Assembly (NCBI GenBank): GCA_947452555.1
Contig: CANGDH010000001.1
Span: 682,001 to 746,000, forward strand
Length of the DNA: 64,000 bases
From: Bacteroidota bacterium
GTDB lineage: Bacteria > Bacteroidota > Bacteroidia > Chitinophagales > Chitinophagaceae
Direction of reading: 5' to 3'
Shown piece after piece: positions 44,062-52,175 of this stretch. The position numbers were made by a program, and so were the translations under genes. The notes under the pieces are model-generated. The model was not told where the DNA came from. It made no database searches and saw only the letters and a program-made list of their open reading frames with translations. Numbering within the stretch: the stretch's first letter is position 1; the number at the start of each line of letters is the position of its first letter.

Positions 44062-45156
44062 TTACTCCGCCAACATTGGATAATCAATATATCCTTTTGC
44101 TCCTGGTGTATAGAATGTTGTAGGGTCTGGTTGATTTAGAGGAGCTCCAATAGAAAGTCTTTTAACCAAATCAGGATTAGCAATAAATGGAACTCCAAAT
44201 GCCACCAAATCCGCATCGCCGCCTACTAATACTTTAGTTGCCGTTTCTATGGTGAACCCTTTATTTATAATTAGCGTCCCTTTATATAATGGTCTAAAAT
44301 GTGTTGCTACCTGTTTTACAGCAAATGGAATATCGTCCACAGGAACAAATGGTTCAGTTAAATGTAAATAAGCCAAATTATAGTTACTCAAGTGTTTTAC
44401 AATATAGTTGAACGTTGGTATAGTTGTTGTATCCATTGTCATTCCCATAGCTCCATGTAAAGAAGGATTTAATCTTACTCCTACTTTTGACAAATCAATT
44501 ACCAACTTCATGGCATCTAGGATTTCAAATAATATCCTTGCTCTATTTTCTTCACTACCCCCATAAATATCTACTCTGTGATTGGAAGTGGCATTAAAAA
44601 ACTGATGTAATAAATAACCATTGGCAGCATGTATCTCCACTCCGTCAAATCCTGCCTTCAAAGCATTTGCAGCAGCATTTTTAAAATCAAAAATTGTTTG
44701 ATGAATGTCCTCAATTGTCATTTCTTTTGGCACTACTGTATCTTGTAAACCATTAACTGTATAAGATTGTTCATTAGCATTTATTGCCGAAGGTGCATGA
44801 GGTAATTCTCCATTAAAAAAACTTGGATGCGACAAGCGACCTACATGCCATAATTGTGCAAATATTTTCCCCCCTTTTTCATGTACCGCCTTGGTAATTA
44901 ATTTCCAACCTTCCACTTGCGCCTCTGAATAAATTCCTGGTACATTAATATATCCTACTGCTTTTTTACTAACAGGAATCCCCTCTGAAATAATCAGACC
45001 AGCAGAAGCACGTTGTGCATAGTATTCGGCCATCATTGGTGTTGGGATATTACCTTCATTGTCTGCCCTACTTCTAGTCATAGGGGCCATTACTATTTTA
45101 TTATTTATGGTGATACCTGATAAGTCGTAGGTAGTAAATAAGATTTGATTTTCCAT
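44062..45156 (-). CDS. Old Yellow Enzyme family NADH:flavin oxidoreductase / alkene reductase
   Basis: A 364-residue FMN-dependent TIM-barrel ene-reductase (NemA/XenA/OPR-like) that reduces activated alkenes, nitroesters or quinone-type electrophiles. Motifs are NKIVMAPMTRSRAD, ISEGIPVS, AQLWHVGRLSH, GFDGVEIHAANGYLLHQFF with the substrate-binding His/Asn pair, and NHRVDIYGGSEENRARI. The length is standard. The enzyme is usually stress-induced; a CTAGT-N10-ACTAG inverted repeat over its predicted transcription start (45185-45204) fits local repression. Physiological substrate unknown. Confidence 0.93.
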   Translation of the reverse strand: MENQILFTTYDLSGITINNKIVMAPMTRSRADNEGNIPTPMMAEYYAQRASAGLIISEGIPVSKKAVGYINVPGIYSEAQVEGWKLITKAVHEKGGKIFAQLWHVGRLSHPSFFNGELPHAPSAINANEQSYTVNGLQDTVVPKEMTIEDIHQTIFDFKNAAANALKAGFDGVEIHAANGYLLHQFFNATSNHRVDIYGGSEENRARILFEILDAMKLVIDLSKVGVRLNPSLHGAMGMTMDTTTIPTFNYIVKHLSNYNLAYLHLTEPFVPVDDIPFAVKQVATHFRPLYKGTLIINKGFTIETATKVLVGGDADLVAFGVPFIANPDLVKRLSIGAPLNQPDPTTFYTPGAKGYIDYPMLAE

Positions 45157-45184
45157 TATAATTTAAGTTTAATGCATTCCAATA

Positions 45185-45204
45185 CTAGTGAATATTTTTA
45201 CTAG
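45185..45204 (-). promoter_or_regulatory. possible operator at the OYE gene promoter
   Basis: CTAGT and ACTAG, ten bases apart, lie just downstream of TAACTTTA (minus strand, 45214-45207), which is 7 of 8 to the -7 consensus. The repeat would overlap the transcription start. The binding protein is unknown. Confidence 0.35.
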
Positions 45205-45268
45205 CCTAAAGTTAAACTTAAATTCAAACAGGGTATATGACATATATCAATAATGAAGTTCTACCTTT

Positions 45269-45502
45269 TTACAGTTTTTTTTTAAAACACTTCGCCCAAA
45301 TTAACAAAAACCCCTTTGGAGCCATCCTTCCCAAAGCTGCCCAATTGGTTTGTAAAGAATATCCTGCAGATGGCAAAATAGTAGTATGTATTTGATGGTC
45401 AACTATTATTTTATTAACACTATCAATGTTCAACTCTTTTTGCGCAGAGCAAGTCAAACCAATAAAAAATGAAACAGTAAGTATACGGATAAATAATTTC
45501 AC
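45269..45502 (-). CDS. short exported protein, possibly a truncated remnant
   Basis: A 77-residue frame with GTG start at 45502. It has a signal peptide (MKLFIRILTVSFFIGLTCSAQ) and a short body containing TTILPSAGYSLQTNWAALG. That stretch recalls the segment just before the barrel of some Bacteroidota surface-antigen/BamA-like proteins, so this may be the decayed 5' end of a longer gene; only ~110 bases separate it from the next gene. It is 71 bases after the Tat-type PIG-L gene. Could also be a genuine small secreted protein. Low confidence either way. Confidence 0.4.
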   Translation of the reverse strand: MKLFIRILTVSFFIGLTCSAQKELNIDSVNKIIVDHQIHTTILPSAGYSLQTNWAALGRMAPKGFLLIWAKCFKKKL

Positions 45503-45573
45503 GAAGCTGAAGTAAATTAAGATTTGTAACTATTAGATACCTAATTATAGAAAAAGTTTAAACCTTTTACTTT

Positions 45574-46323
45574 CTAAGCGAAATTTAGTTTTCCATTCAT
45601 TCTTACAAATGCTTCTGCTGCTTTTACACCCATTTCTCTTCCTCTAAAATCTTCCATGGCTGCATGACCGCATTCATAAATACCTGGTGGATCTTGACTT
45701 ACATGACAAAATAAAGCCTTTCTTTTTTGGGCCTGTGTTGCTGTAATGTCAACATAGTCAGTAGGATGAAATATAAAAGATTGTTCCCCAGTACAAACTT
45801 CGAAAAAGTACAATGGGAAGGATTTACCCAATCTTACCCAAGTTTGTATCCCAATTAAACTTGCTACCTGATGATCTTTATGTTGATCAATTGGCCAATG
45901 TGTAAATAAAACATCTGGTTTTTCGTTTGCGATAATTTGTTGTACGGTATGAATCCATTCATTATTTATTATGGTATCACCGTCTATCTGTCCTGCAAAA
46001 ATATATTTGGCATCTAAAATTTCACAGGCTTGAATAGCTTCCTTTTTTCTTATAGCAGCCGCCATTTCATGAGATTTTCCAGGAATACCTGCTTCTCCTG
46101 TAGTTAGATAAATAATGGTAACATCATGACCCGTTTTACTTAGTTTAGCCAAAGTCCCACCACATCCACTTTCCGGGTCATCTGGATGTCCACCCAGACA
46201 AACTACCTTCTTTTTTTCAAAATTTTCAGTTGATTCTGCCAACAATAAATTAGGTAAACTTATAGCTCCCAATACTGCTGCAGTTTGTTTTACAAAACTT
46301 CTTCTTGAATTATTTTCTTCCAT
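45574..46323 (-). CDS. Tat-exported PIG-L family deacetylase
   Basis: A 249-residue zinc-dependent deacetylase of the PIG-L/LmbE family. The N-terminus carries a twin-arginine signal (NNSRRSFVKQTAAVLGAISL), so the folded protein is probably moved to the periplasm. Metal-site motifs are GGHPDDPESG (note Pro-Glu after the Asp pair) and HWPIDQHKDHQ. Family members de-N-acetylate sugars such as GlcNAc-inositol or chitooligosaccharides. It is 27 bases after the VIT1-like gene in the 52-45 kb minus-strand run, next to a polysaccharide deacetylase/synthase fusion. Substrate unknown. Confidence 0.88.
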   Translation of the reverse strand: MEENNSRRSFVKQTAAVLGAISLPNLLLAESTENFEKKKVVCLGGHPDDPESGCGGTLAKLSKTGHDVTIIYLTTGEAGIPGKSHEMAAAIRKKEAIQACEILDAKYIFAGQIDGDTIINNEWIHTVQQIIANEKPDVLFTHWPIDQHKDHQVASLIGIQTWVRLGKSFPLYFFEVCTGEQSFIFHPTDYVDITATQAQKRKALFCHVSQDPPGIYECGHAAMEDFRGREMGVKAAEAFVRMNGKLNFA

Positions 46324-46350
46324 TAAAATAGAATTTGAAAAATGTGAATA

Positions 46351-47061
46351 TTAATGCCCTCCTTCAATTGCTCTTGCAATTCCAAATGCTGCTGCAGCTG
46401 CAATTGCTCCAATCAAAGTAACTTTCAAACCACCAATCCAAGGATTCACGCCCGTCATTTTACTCTTAAAATAACCAAATACAAAAAGACAGGCTAGTGT
46501 TATTATCGCAGATATCTCGAGTCCTTTTATAGCATTGTCGACAAAGAAATAAGGCATTAATGGAATTAACCCCCCTACAACATAACTAGCTCCTATATTA
46601 AAAGCACTTTTTCTAGCACGCTTGGGATCGGGCTTTTCTAAGCCTAATTCATGCTTCATCATAAAGTCCACCCAACGTTTATCGTCTTTGATAATTTCCT
46701 GGGTTGCTTCCTCTGCAATTGTGGGACTCATACCCCAATCTAGAAATACTTTTCTTACTTCATTTATTTCCACTTCTCTTTTATGTTCTAATTCCCAGTA
46801 TTCTTTTTTTAATTCACTGTTATAATGATCCTGCTCTGTTTTGCCTGCTAAATAACCTCCTAAGCCCATTGCAATAGATCCTGCACTTATTTCAGCAATG
46901 CCTGCAATCCATATTAAATTAACATTCCCGTTTACTGCTCCACTTAATCCTGCAGCTAATGCAAAAGGCACAGTTAGACCATCACTCATTCCAATTACAA
47001 TATCAGATAACATATCGCTACTCTGTAAATGTTCTTCCAAGTGTAAATGCATATCACTCAT
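46351..47061 (-). CDS. VIT1/CCC1-family membrane transporter
   Basis: A 236-residue inner-membrane protein of the vacuolar-iron-transporter-like family, which exports or sequesters Fe2+ and Mn2+. It has five hydrophobic helices: two near the N-terminus (DIVIGMSDGLTVPFALAAGL, AEISAGSIAMGLGGYLAG) and three at the C-terminus. A cytosolic charged segment (about 75-140) contains the Glu-rich helices that bind metal in plant VIT1 (KKEYWELEHKREVEINEV). It is 29 bases after the GH18-NodB-GT2 fusion. A metal-detoxification role is inferred from family. Confidence 0.87.
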   Translation of the reverse strand: MSDMHLHLEEHLQSSDMLSDIVIGMSDGLTVPFALAAGLSGAVNGNVNLIWIAGIAEISAGSIAMGLGGYLAGKTEQDHYNSELKKEYWELEHKREVEINEVRKVFLDWGMSPTIAEEATQEIIKDDKRWVDFMMKHELGLEKPDPKRARKSAFNIGASYVVGGLIPLMPYFFVDNAIKGLEISAIITLACLFVFGYFKSKMTGVNPWIGGLKVTLIGAIAAAAAFGIARAIEGGH

Positions 47062-47090
47062 AAAAAATATTTTAAAATTATAGATACAAA

Positions 47091-50000
47091 TTAAATTAAA
47101 TCTTTCACATTACCTGTACGCTTTAATACGCCCCAAACTTGTAACTCCCCTTTTATGGCTCTTCTTATAGCCTTAAAAAATACTACCATCATAATCCATC
47201 TATAAATTAATCGCTGTGGAATTAACCATATTAGCTTTGATGGATTCTCTTTTTCAAATGCAAAGGAAATCCCAGCAATTAAAGCATCCACTATAACAAA
47301 GACTAAAAAGTAGACCCCAATTTTTGCTCCATTACCTGTAATAAATCCAATCAACATTAATACATCTGCTAATGGCATAAAGAATGGTATGATGTATCTA
47401 AATAATAACATGTCAGGTAATGCTACTAAACCTAATGACTTATAGTTAGGGTTAAACAATGCATCCTTATGTTTCCAGAACGTTTGTAACACACCAAAGC
47501 TCCATCTTACCCGCTGCTTCATAAACTGATTCATATGCTCTGGTACTTCTGTAAATGCATGTGCCATTGGCTCATTTATAACAAGATAACCTTCCCTTAA
47601 AATTCGAATGGTAATGTCACAATCCTCGGCTAAAGTATCTGTAGTAAAACCTCCAGCGCTTAAAACCGCATCTTTTCTAAAAGCTCCAATAGCACCTGGT
47701 ATTACGGTAATGGCATTCATGTAAGCAAACCCTTTCCTGTCAAAATTCTGACTGGTGATATACTCTATATTCTGCCACTTGGTTAATACATTCACTTCAT
47801 TCCCCACTTTAACAGCACCTGCTACTGCTCCTACTTTCTCATTTTCTAGATGTTCTGTGCTTAAATAAAAATTACGCATTAACATGCTTACTGCATCGTA
47901 TGCTAATTTAGTATCTGCATCTATACATACTACAAAGTCGGCATTGGACTGCACTACTCCATAGTTTAATGCAGAAGCTTTTCCTCCATTTTGTTTCGTA
48001 TATATTTTAACTGCTTCATTAGAGTCAAATGCTGCTTTTACTTTTTCATACGTGTTGTCTGTACTACCGTCATCTACAAAAATGATTTCAAAATCGGGAT
48101 AATTACATTTTAATAAGTTCTCAATAGAACTTACCGCATTTACTTCTTCATTATAGGCTGGTACAATAATTGACACTAATGGGGTTGGATATATTGCCCC
48201 TTCTTTAATTATTAGTTTTCTTTTCCTCTTCTCTAATGTTGCAGTGATTCCTATAAAAATCAATCTAATAGAACTCAGTATTAAGAATACTAAGAATAAG
48301 GCAAAGAATAAATTACCTCCTATATATCCTGACTCAGCTAATATATAATTAAACTGTAGCCAATAAAACTGTTTCCCCTGGGCCACTGGTGGCATCATGT
48401 CATCTGGCTTCTTACCTAATAAATCCGCTACTGTTGTAAATGAATATCCTTTACTTTGAAAATAACGAATTATCATACCCGTTGCTTTCACAGTATTAGT
48501 TCTATTACCCCCTGCATCATGTAGTAAAATAATACTTCCGGATATGGTGGTATCCTCTGGATCTTGATTATGAATTTTTTTCTGGTAAATCTCCACAACT
48601 CTTTTAAAAATAGTATCGGAAACTTCTGACTCTTGATACTCTTTTCTCCAATCATTGGGGTCTATACTTTCCCCAATAGATATATAGTTCTTTTTTCGAC
48701 TTAATGCAATAGGCGCTAATTCTTCATACTTACCTGGCTCACTATCTGCATTAAATGGTGCTCTAAATAAAATGGTACTATGTCCTGTAATACACTCAAT
48801 AAGTAATCTTGTCGCATCCATTTCAATAGATGCACGTTGACTGCTCACTTCACTCATGTCAGGATGCATAAATGTATGATTGCCTATCTCATGCCCCTCT
48901 TTAAAAATCCTTTTAACCAATGGTATATTATTCTCAATTTGATAACCCACTAAAAAAAATGAAGCTGGCACATGATAGTAAGCCAATGTATCTAATATCT
49001 CTTTGGTATATTTCGGATCTGGACCGTCGTCAAATGTTAAAACTAACTTTCTTTTATTGGTAGCGCCAAATCTTCTAATTACATAAGTTGAAGGAAGTGA
49101 ATCATAATATTCTTCACTTATTAAGTAACTTTCTTTATCAACTTCTGTCCTAATAAATCCGTCTTTTGGGGAAGCTACGATATCCAATATCTCTCCCTCT
49201 CCTTCAAAATCTGGCGCGATACCCGCTTTAATTTTATTGAATTTTACAAAGTCAAAATTATGTAAAGCGGTTTTAGTCATTGGTTTATTATAGAAATCCC
49301 ATAATCTTAAATCCTCTCCTCCTAAGCGCCAAAGCGCAGTACCTGCTAGATTCAATTCTGTTGCAAATCGCAATGTATTAAAACTAGTGGCTGCGTCTGT
49401 AAAATATACCTGGTGTAATTTATTTTCCGAATCATAGTACTCGAAGTTTAAATTATATGAGTCATTGTCGAATTCAATTTTTGCTCCACTATTACTTGCA
49501 CTCGCCATTGCTTGTTGGTATGTAACATCGGTAACAGTCATTACTTTTTTACCATTCATTTTCCAATTATGTCCAAAAGCCGCCATTGCTAAAATGATCT
49601 TATTCGCTGGAACTTGATCAATCATTTTGTCTACTGCTGCTTCAATCCATTTTTGCGAACTATTAGGCCCTGGCTTGGTTTCTGCATGGTGTTGGTCATA
49701 GGCCATTAAAATTAAATAGTCATTATACTTTGCTAATGCCTTATAATTATAATCCTCATTAAAAGGTATAACATCCTGAGAAACTAATAATTTTTGGGCA
49801 TGCATTTGGTCGTAAAGTAACTTCTGAAAAGCAACCAGCGGTTCATCTGTAGCATTTGTTAAATCCTCAAAGTCAATATTAACACCTACGAATTGATATT
49901 GATGAATAATATTAATCAAGTCGATAATAAGTCTTTGTCTCTTTATCGGATTTGTCAAAATACGATTTACAGCATCCCCTCTAAAAATTCCAAAATAGTT

Positions 50001-50546
50001 ATTCGACAATAAAGGCATAATTTTTACACCCGCTTTCTGCATAATTTTCAACGCCTTTGGGTCTATGGTATTGTATAATCTATCTGTATTCGGGTCAATG
50101 AATAACCACTCTGGTATAACTAAGTTTAATTTTGAAATATTACGCTCTAATGAGGTTAGCGATTGTGGCGCATCCCAGTTTACATAAAACGCAGCTCTAA
50201 TTCCTAAACTATCATTAAATAAATTGGAACTTGATAAGTTGATTGGATTTAGTTCTTGACCACAGCCCTCTCCCTTTTTCCATTTTTTACTAATCGCTTT
50301 TCTAAAACCTTTATATTCTTTTTCTAAATTACTTTCTCTGTAATTTGGAAGAGAGTCCGTCAAAACTTTTTTAATAGCAGATCCTTCCAATGGGATACCT
50401 GGCAAATTTTTATTGGTAAAATAGAGCCCAATTCCAAGTATTAAAGCAATAATGGGAATCAAAAATAGAAAAACACGAAATGACCATTTAAACCTAGTCC
50501 ATCTTGAGGAACTAGCACTTTGAAAAATTTGTGACTCTTTTGACAT
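47091..50546 (-). CDS. GH18-like / NodB deacetylase / GT2 synthase fusion protein
   Basis: A 1151-residue three-domain envelope protein. After an N-terminal helix (about 22-43) come a GH18-like domain (about 115-430; FVGVNIDFEDL, 219-229, with the catalytic-type Glu227), a NodB polysaccharide deacetylase (about 495-715; TFDDGPD 504-510, HEIGNHTFMHPDM 552-564, FRAPF 594-598), a helix (about 743-767), a processive GT2 synthase (about 785-1030; VDDGSTD 824-830, DAD 875-877, LAED 972-975, QRVRW 1011-1015) and C-terminal helices. The combination parallels PgaA-D type poly-GlcNAc synthesis and modification, so one protein may polymerise, deacetylate and trim an amino-sugar polymer. It is 14 bases after a GT-C gene. 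Product unknown. Confidence 0.9.
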   Translation of the reverse strand: MSKESQIFQSASSSRWTRFKWSFRVFLFLIPIIALILGIGLYFTNKNLPGIPLEGSAIKKVLTDSLPNYRESNLEKEYKGFRKAISKKWKKGEGCGQELNPINLSSSNLFNDSLGIRAAFYVNWDAPQSLTSLERNISKLNLVIPEWLFIDPNTDRLYNTIDPKALKIMQKAGVKIMPLLSNNYFGIFRGDAVNRILTNPIKRQRLIIDLINIIHQYQFVGVNIDFEDLTNATDEPLVAFQKLLYDQMHAQKLLVSQDVIPFNEDYNYKALAKYNDYLILMAYDQHHAETKPGPNSSQKWIEAAVDKMIDQVPANKIILAMAAFGHNWKMNGKKVMTVTDVTYQQAMASASNSGAKIEFDNDSYNLNFEYYDSENKLHQVYFTDAATSFNTLRFATELNLAGTALWRLGGEDLRLWDFYNKPMTKTALHNFDFVKFNKIKAGIAPDFEGEGEILDIVASPKDGFIRTEVDKESYLISEEYYDSLPSTYVIRRFGATNKRKLVLTFDDGPDPKYTKEILDTLAYYHVPASFFLVGYQIENNIPLVKRIFKEGHEIGNHTFMHPDMSEVSSQRASIEMDATRLLIECITGHSTILFRAPFNADSEPGKYEELAPIALSRKKNYISIGESIDPNDWRKEYQESEVSDTIFKRVVEIYQKKIHNQDPEDTTISGSIILLHDAGGNRTNTVKATGMIIRYFQSKGYSFTTVADLLGKKPDDMMPPVAQGKQFYWLQFNYILAESGYIGGNLFFALFLVFLILSSIRLIFIGITATLEKRKRKLIIKEGAIYPTPLVSIIVPAYNEEVNAVSSIENLLKCNYPDFEIIFVDDGSTDNTYEKVKAAFDSNEAVKIYTKQNGGKASALNYGVVQSNADFVVCIDADTKLAYDAVSMLMRNFYLSTEHLENEKVGAVAGAVKVGNEVNVLTKWQNIEYITSQNFDRKGFAYMNAITVIPGAIGAFRKDAVLSAGGFTTDTLAEDCDITIRILREGYLVINEPMAHAFTEVPEHMNQFMKQRVRWSFGVLQTFWKHKDALFNPNYKSLGLVALPDMLLFRYIIPFFMPLADVLMLIGFITGNGAKIGVYFLVFVIVDALIAGISFAFEKENPSKLIWLIPQRLIYRWIMMVVFFKAIRRAIKGELQVWGVLKRTGNVKDLI

Positions 50547-50560
50547 TTTACAGGGGGATA

Positions 50561-52066
50561 CTACCTTTTTAAATTGGTCACAAAGATACTGCCATCTTTA
50601 AATGTAGCAATTTCTTTCATGTTAAAATGCGCTGAAATTTCGGCCTTATTGAGGACATCTTTATTATCCTCGGTGGTAAACCATACCAGGAACATTTCAG
50701 GCTCCTTATAAAAGGAAGCCACTTTTTGCTCATGAACCCTTTCTGGAACAATTTTTACTGCCTTTTTTGAATACAAATAAATAGCATGACTTGCATTAGA
50801 GTATATTGGAACTACCCCATTAAAGTAGGTAGGGCGTGTCTTTAAATAGCTTATCAATTCACTTTCTTTCCAATCGTCCTCCGTATAACCTCCTATGCCT
50901 CCCTGCTTCACTTCATTATATACTTCAATGTCTTTTTGAACAAACTGAAACAAAAGAAGCAAACTAAAAGAAGCAATAAAAAGTCTTACTAAAATCCTAC
51001 TTCCTCTTTTTTGAATAATTGAGATCCAACTTATAGCATAAAAACTTAGTGTAAATAAAGAAGCAATAAAAAAGGGAGATAATAACCTGCTATTAATAGT
51101 TTCATACCTTGATAAGGTTGCTGTAACTAACATGAAAACCGAATATATTAATGTAAATGTTGCGGCAATTTTTTCAAATGAATTGTGTTCTATTTTTTTA
51201 TAAATACGATATATAAAAATAGCAAATACTCCTATTATAAAAAATAAACCAACATAAAAAGAATACCCTTCTAATTGTTTTGAAAACGGCAGCCAAGTCG
51301 CAACAACCGAGCCATAGTGATTAATATTCTCAGCTAAGGTAGTAACTCCCTTTTGCCTTATCCCTGTTAAAGTATTTGTTATACTATAATTTCTGAATAA
51401 ATTTAGTATCGCTAAAGAACAACCAATACTTCCAAACACTAAGCTATGCTTTAGTCTTATGGCCCATTTCCCTTCATGTGAAAGTAAAATTAACAATACA
51501 CCCGTTGCTACTAAAGATACTCCTGCGAATCGGGTATCAAAAGCTATAGCAGTAATGCTTGCAAAAATGATCAAGTTTTTTAAACTATTATGCTTAAAAT
51601 AATTTCCACTCAACCATACAAATATTAATACTTCTAATGCAAACAATGCTTCAGACCATAACATAAAATATATTTCAATCAATGTTGGACTGCTGGTAAT
51701 AAGTGCTAGCATGATCCACTTCAACCATTTAGTTGCATTGGTAATTTCCACCATACAGCCACTTAAAAAAATAAGTGCTGCAAATATGCACCCATTTATA
51801 ATGGGCATGTTTTTAAGTAAATCTATTTGAAATATCCAATGTGAGATAGCCAAAAAACCGGGAAACCCAAATGGAAACATAATTAAGGGCTGATTGTCGA
51901 ATTGATAAAACCCCCTCCCTTCATTTAATGAATTAGCCGTACTTAAATAATGTATGGAATCTGGTGATATGCCAATACCTCCATGATTTGTAAATATTTG
52001 AATCAAAACAAAACCAATAATAGCAGCTACTAGGGAATCAAGGTTCTGTCTTATCAATAAAAACAT
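50561..52066 (-). CDS. GT-C fold multispan membrane glycosyltransferase-like protein
   Basis: A 501-residue protein with ~11 hydrophobic helices, of the GT39/ArnT-like type. The first periplasmic loop has the acidic SPDSIHYLSTANSLNEGRGF, expected for the catalytic Asp. A C-terminal soluble part of ~100 residues follows the last helix. I prefer ATG 52066; the frame starts at a TTG (52084) that lies inside the -7 promoter element. It heads the operon-like run with the GH18-NodB-GT2 fusion. It probably uses a polyprenyl-phosphate sugar donor; donor and acceptor unknown. Confidence 0.75.
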   Translation of the reverse strand: MFLLIRQNLDSLVAAIIGFVLIQIFTNHGGIGISPDSIHYLSTANSLNEGRGFYQFDNQPLIMFPFGFPGFLAISHWIFQIDLLKNMPIINGCIFAALIFLSGCMVEITNATKWLKWIMLALITSSPTLIEIYFMLWSEALFALEVLIFVWLSGNYFKHNSLKNLIIFASITAIAFDTRFAGVSLVATGVLLILLSHEGKWAIRLKHSLVFGSIGCSLAILNLFRNYSITNTLTGIRQKGVTTLAENINHYGSVVATWLPFSKQLEGYSFYVGLFFIIGVFAIFIYRIYKKIEHNSFEKIAATFTLIYSVFMLVTATLSRYETINSRLLSPFFIASLFTLSFYAISWISIIQKRGSRILVRLFIASFSLLLLFQFVQKDIEVYNEVKQGGIGGYTEDDWKESELISYLKTRPTYFNGVVPIYSNASHAIYLYSKKAVKIVPERVHEQKVASFYKEPEMFLVWFTTEDNKDVLNKAEISAHFNMKEIATFKDGSIFVTNLKR

Positions 52067-52081
52067 GGGGTTTACTTTGTG

Positions 52082-52089
52082 CAAAGATA
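52082..52089 (-). promoter_or_regulatory. -7 promoter element of the envelope-glycan run
   Basis: Minus-strand TATCTTTG, a perfect -7 element, ends 15 bases before the ATG at 52066. No TTTG occurs 19 bases upstream; G-rich direct repeats occupy that region. Confidence 0.55.
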
Positions 52090-52098
52090 CTAATTATC

Positions 52099-52125
52099 CC
52101 CCCTTTGTCTTATACCCCCTTTGTC
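52099..52125. repeat. 11-base direct repeat in a divergent promoter region
   Basis: CCCCCTTTGTC occurs at 52099-52109 and again at 52115-52125 (period 16). It lies between the GT-C gene and the ThuA/sugar-dehydrogenase gene, just upstream of the former's -7 element. Possible activator or repressor site. Confidence 0.55.
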
Positions 52126-52175
52126 AATTTCATCACATAATTTGGCTAGTCCACAAAAATGTTGGAAATTAACGT

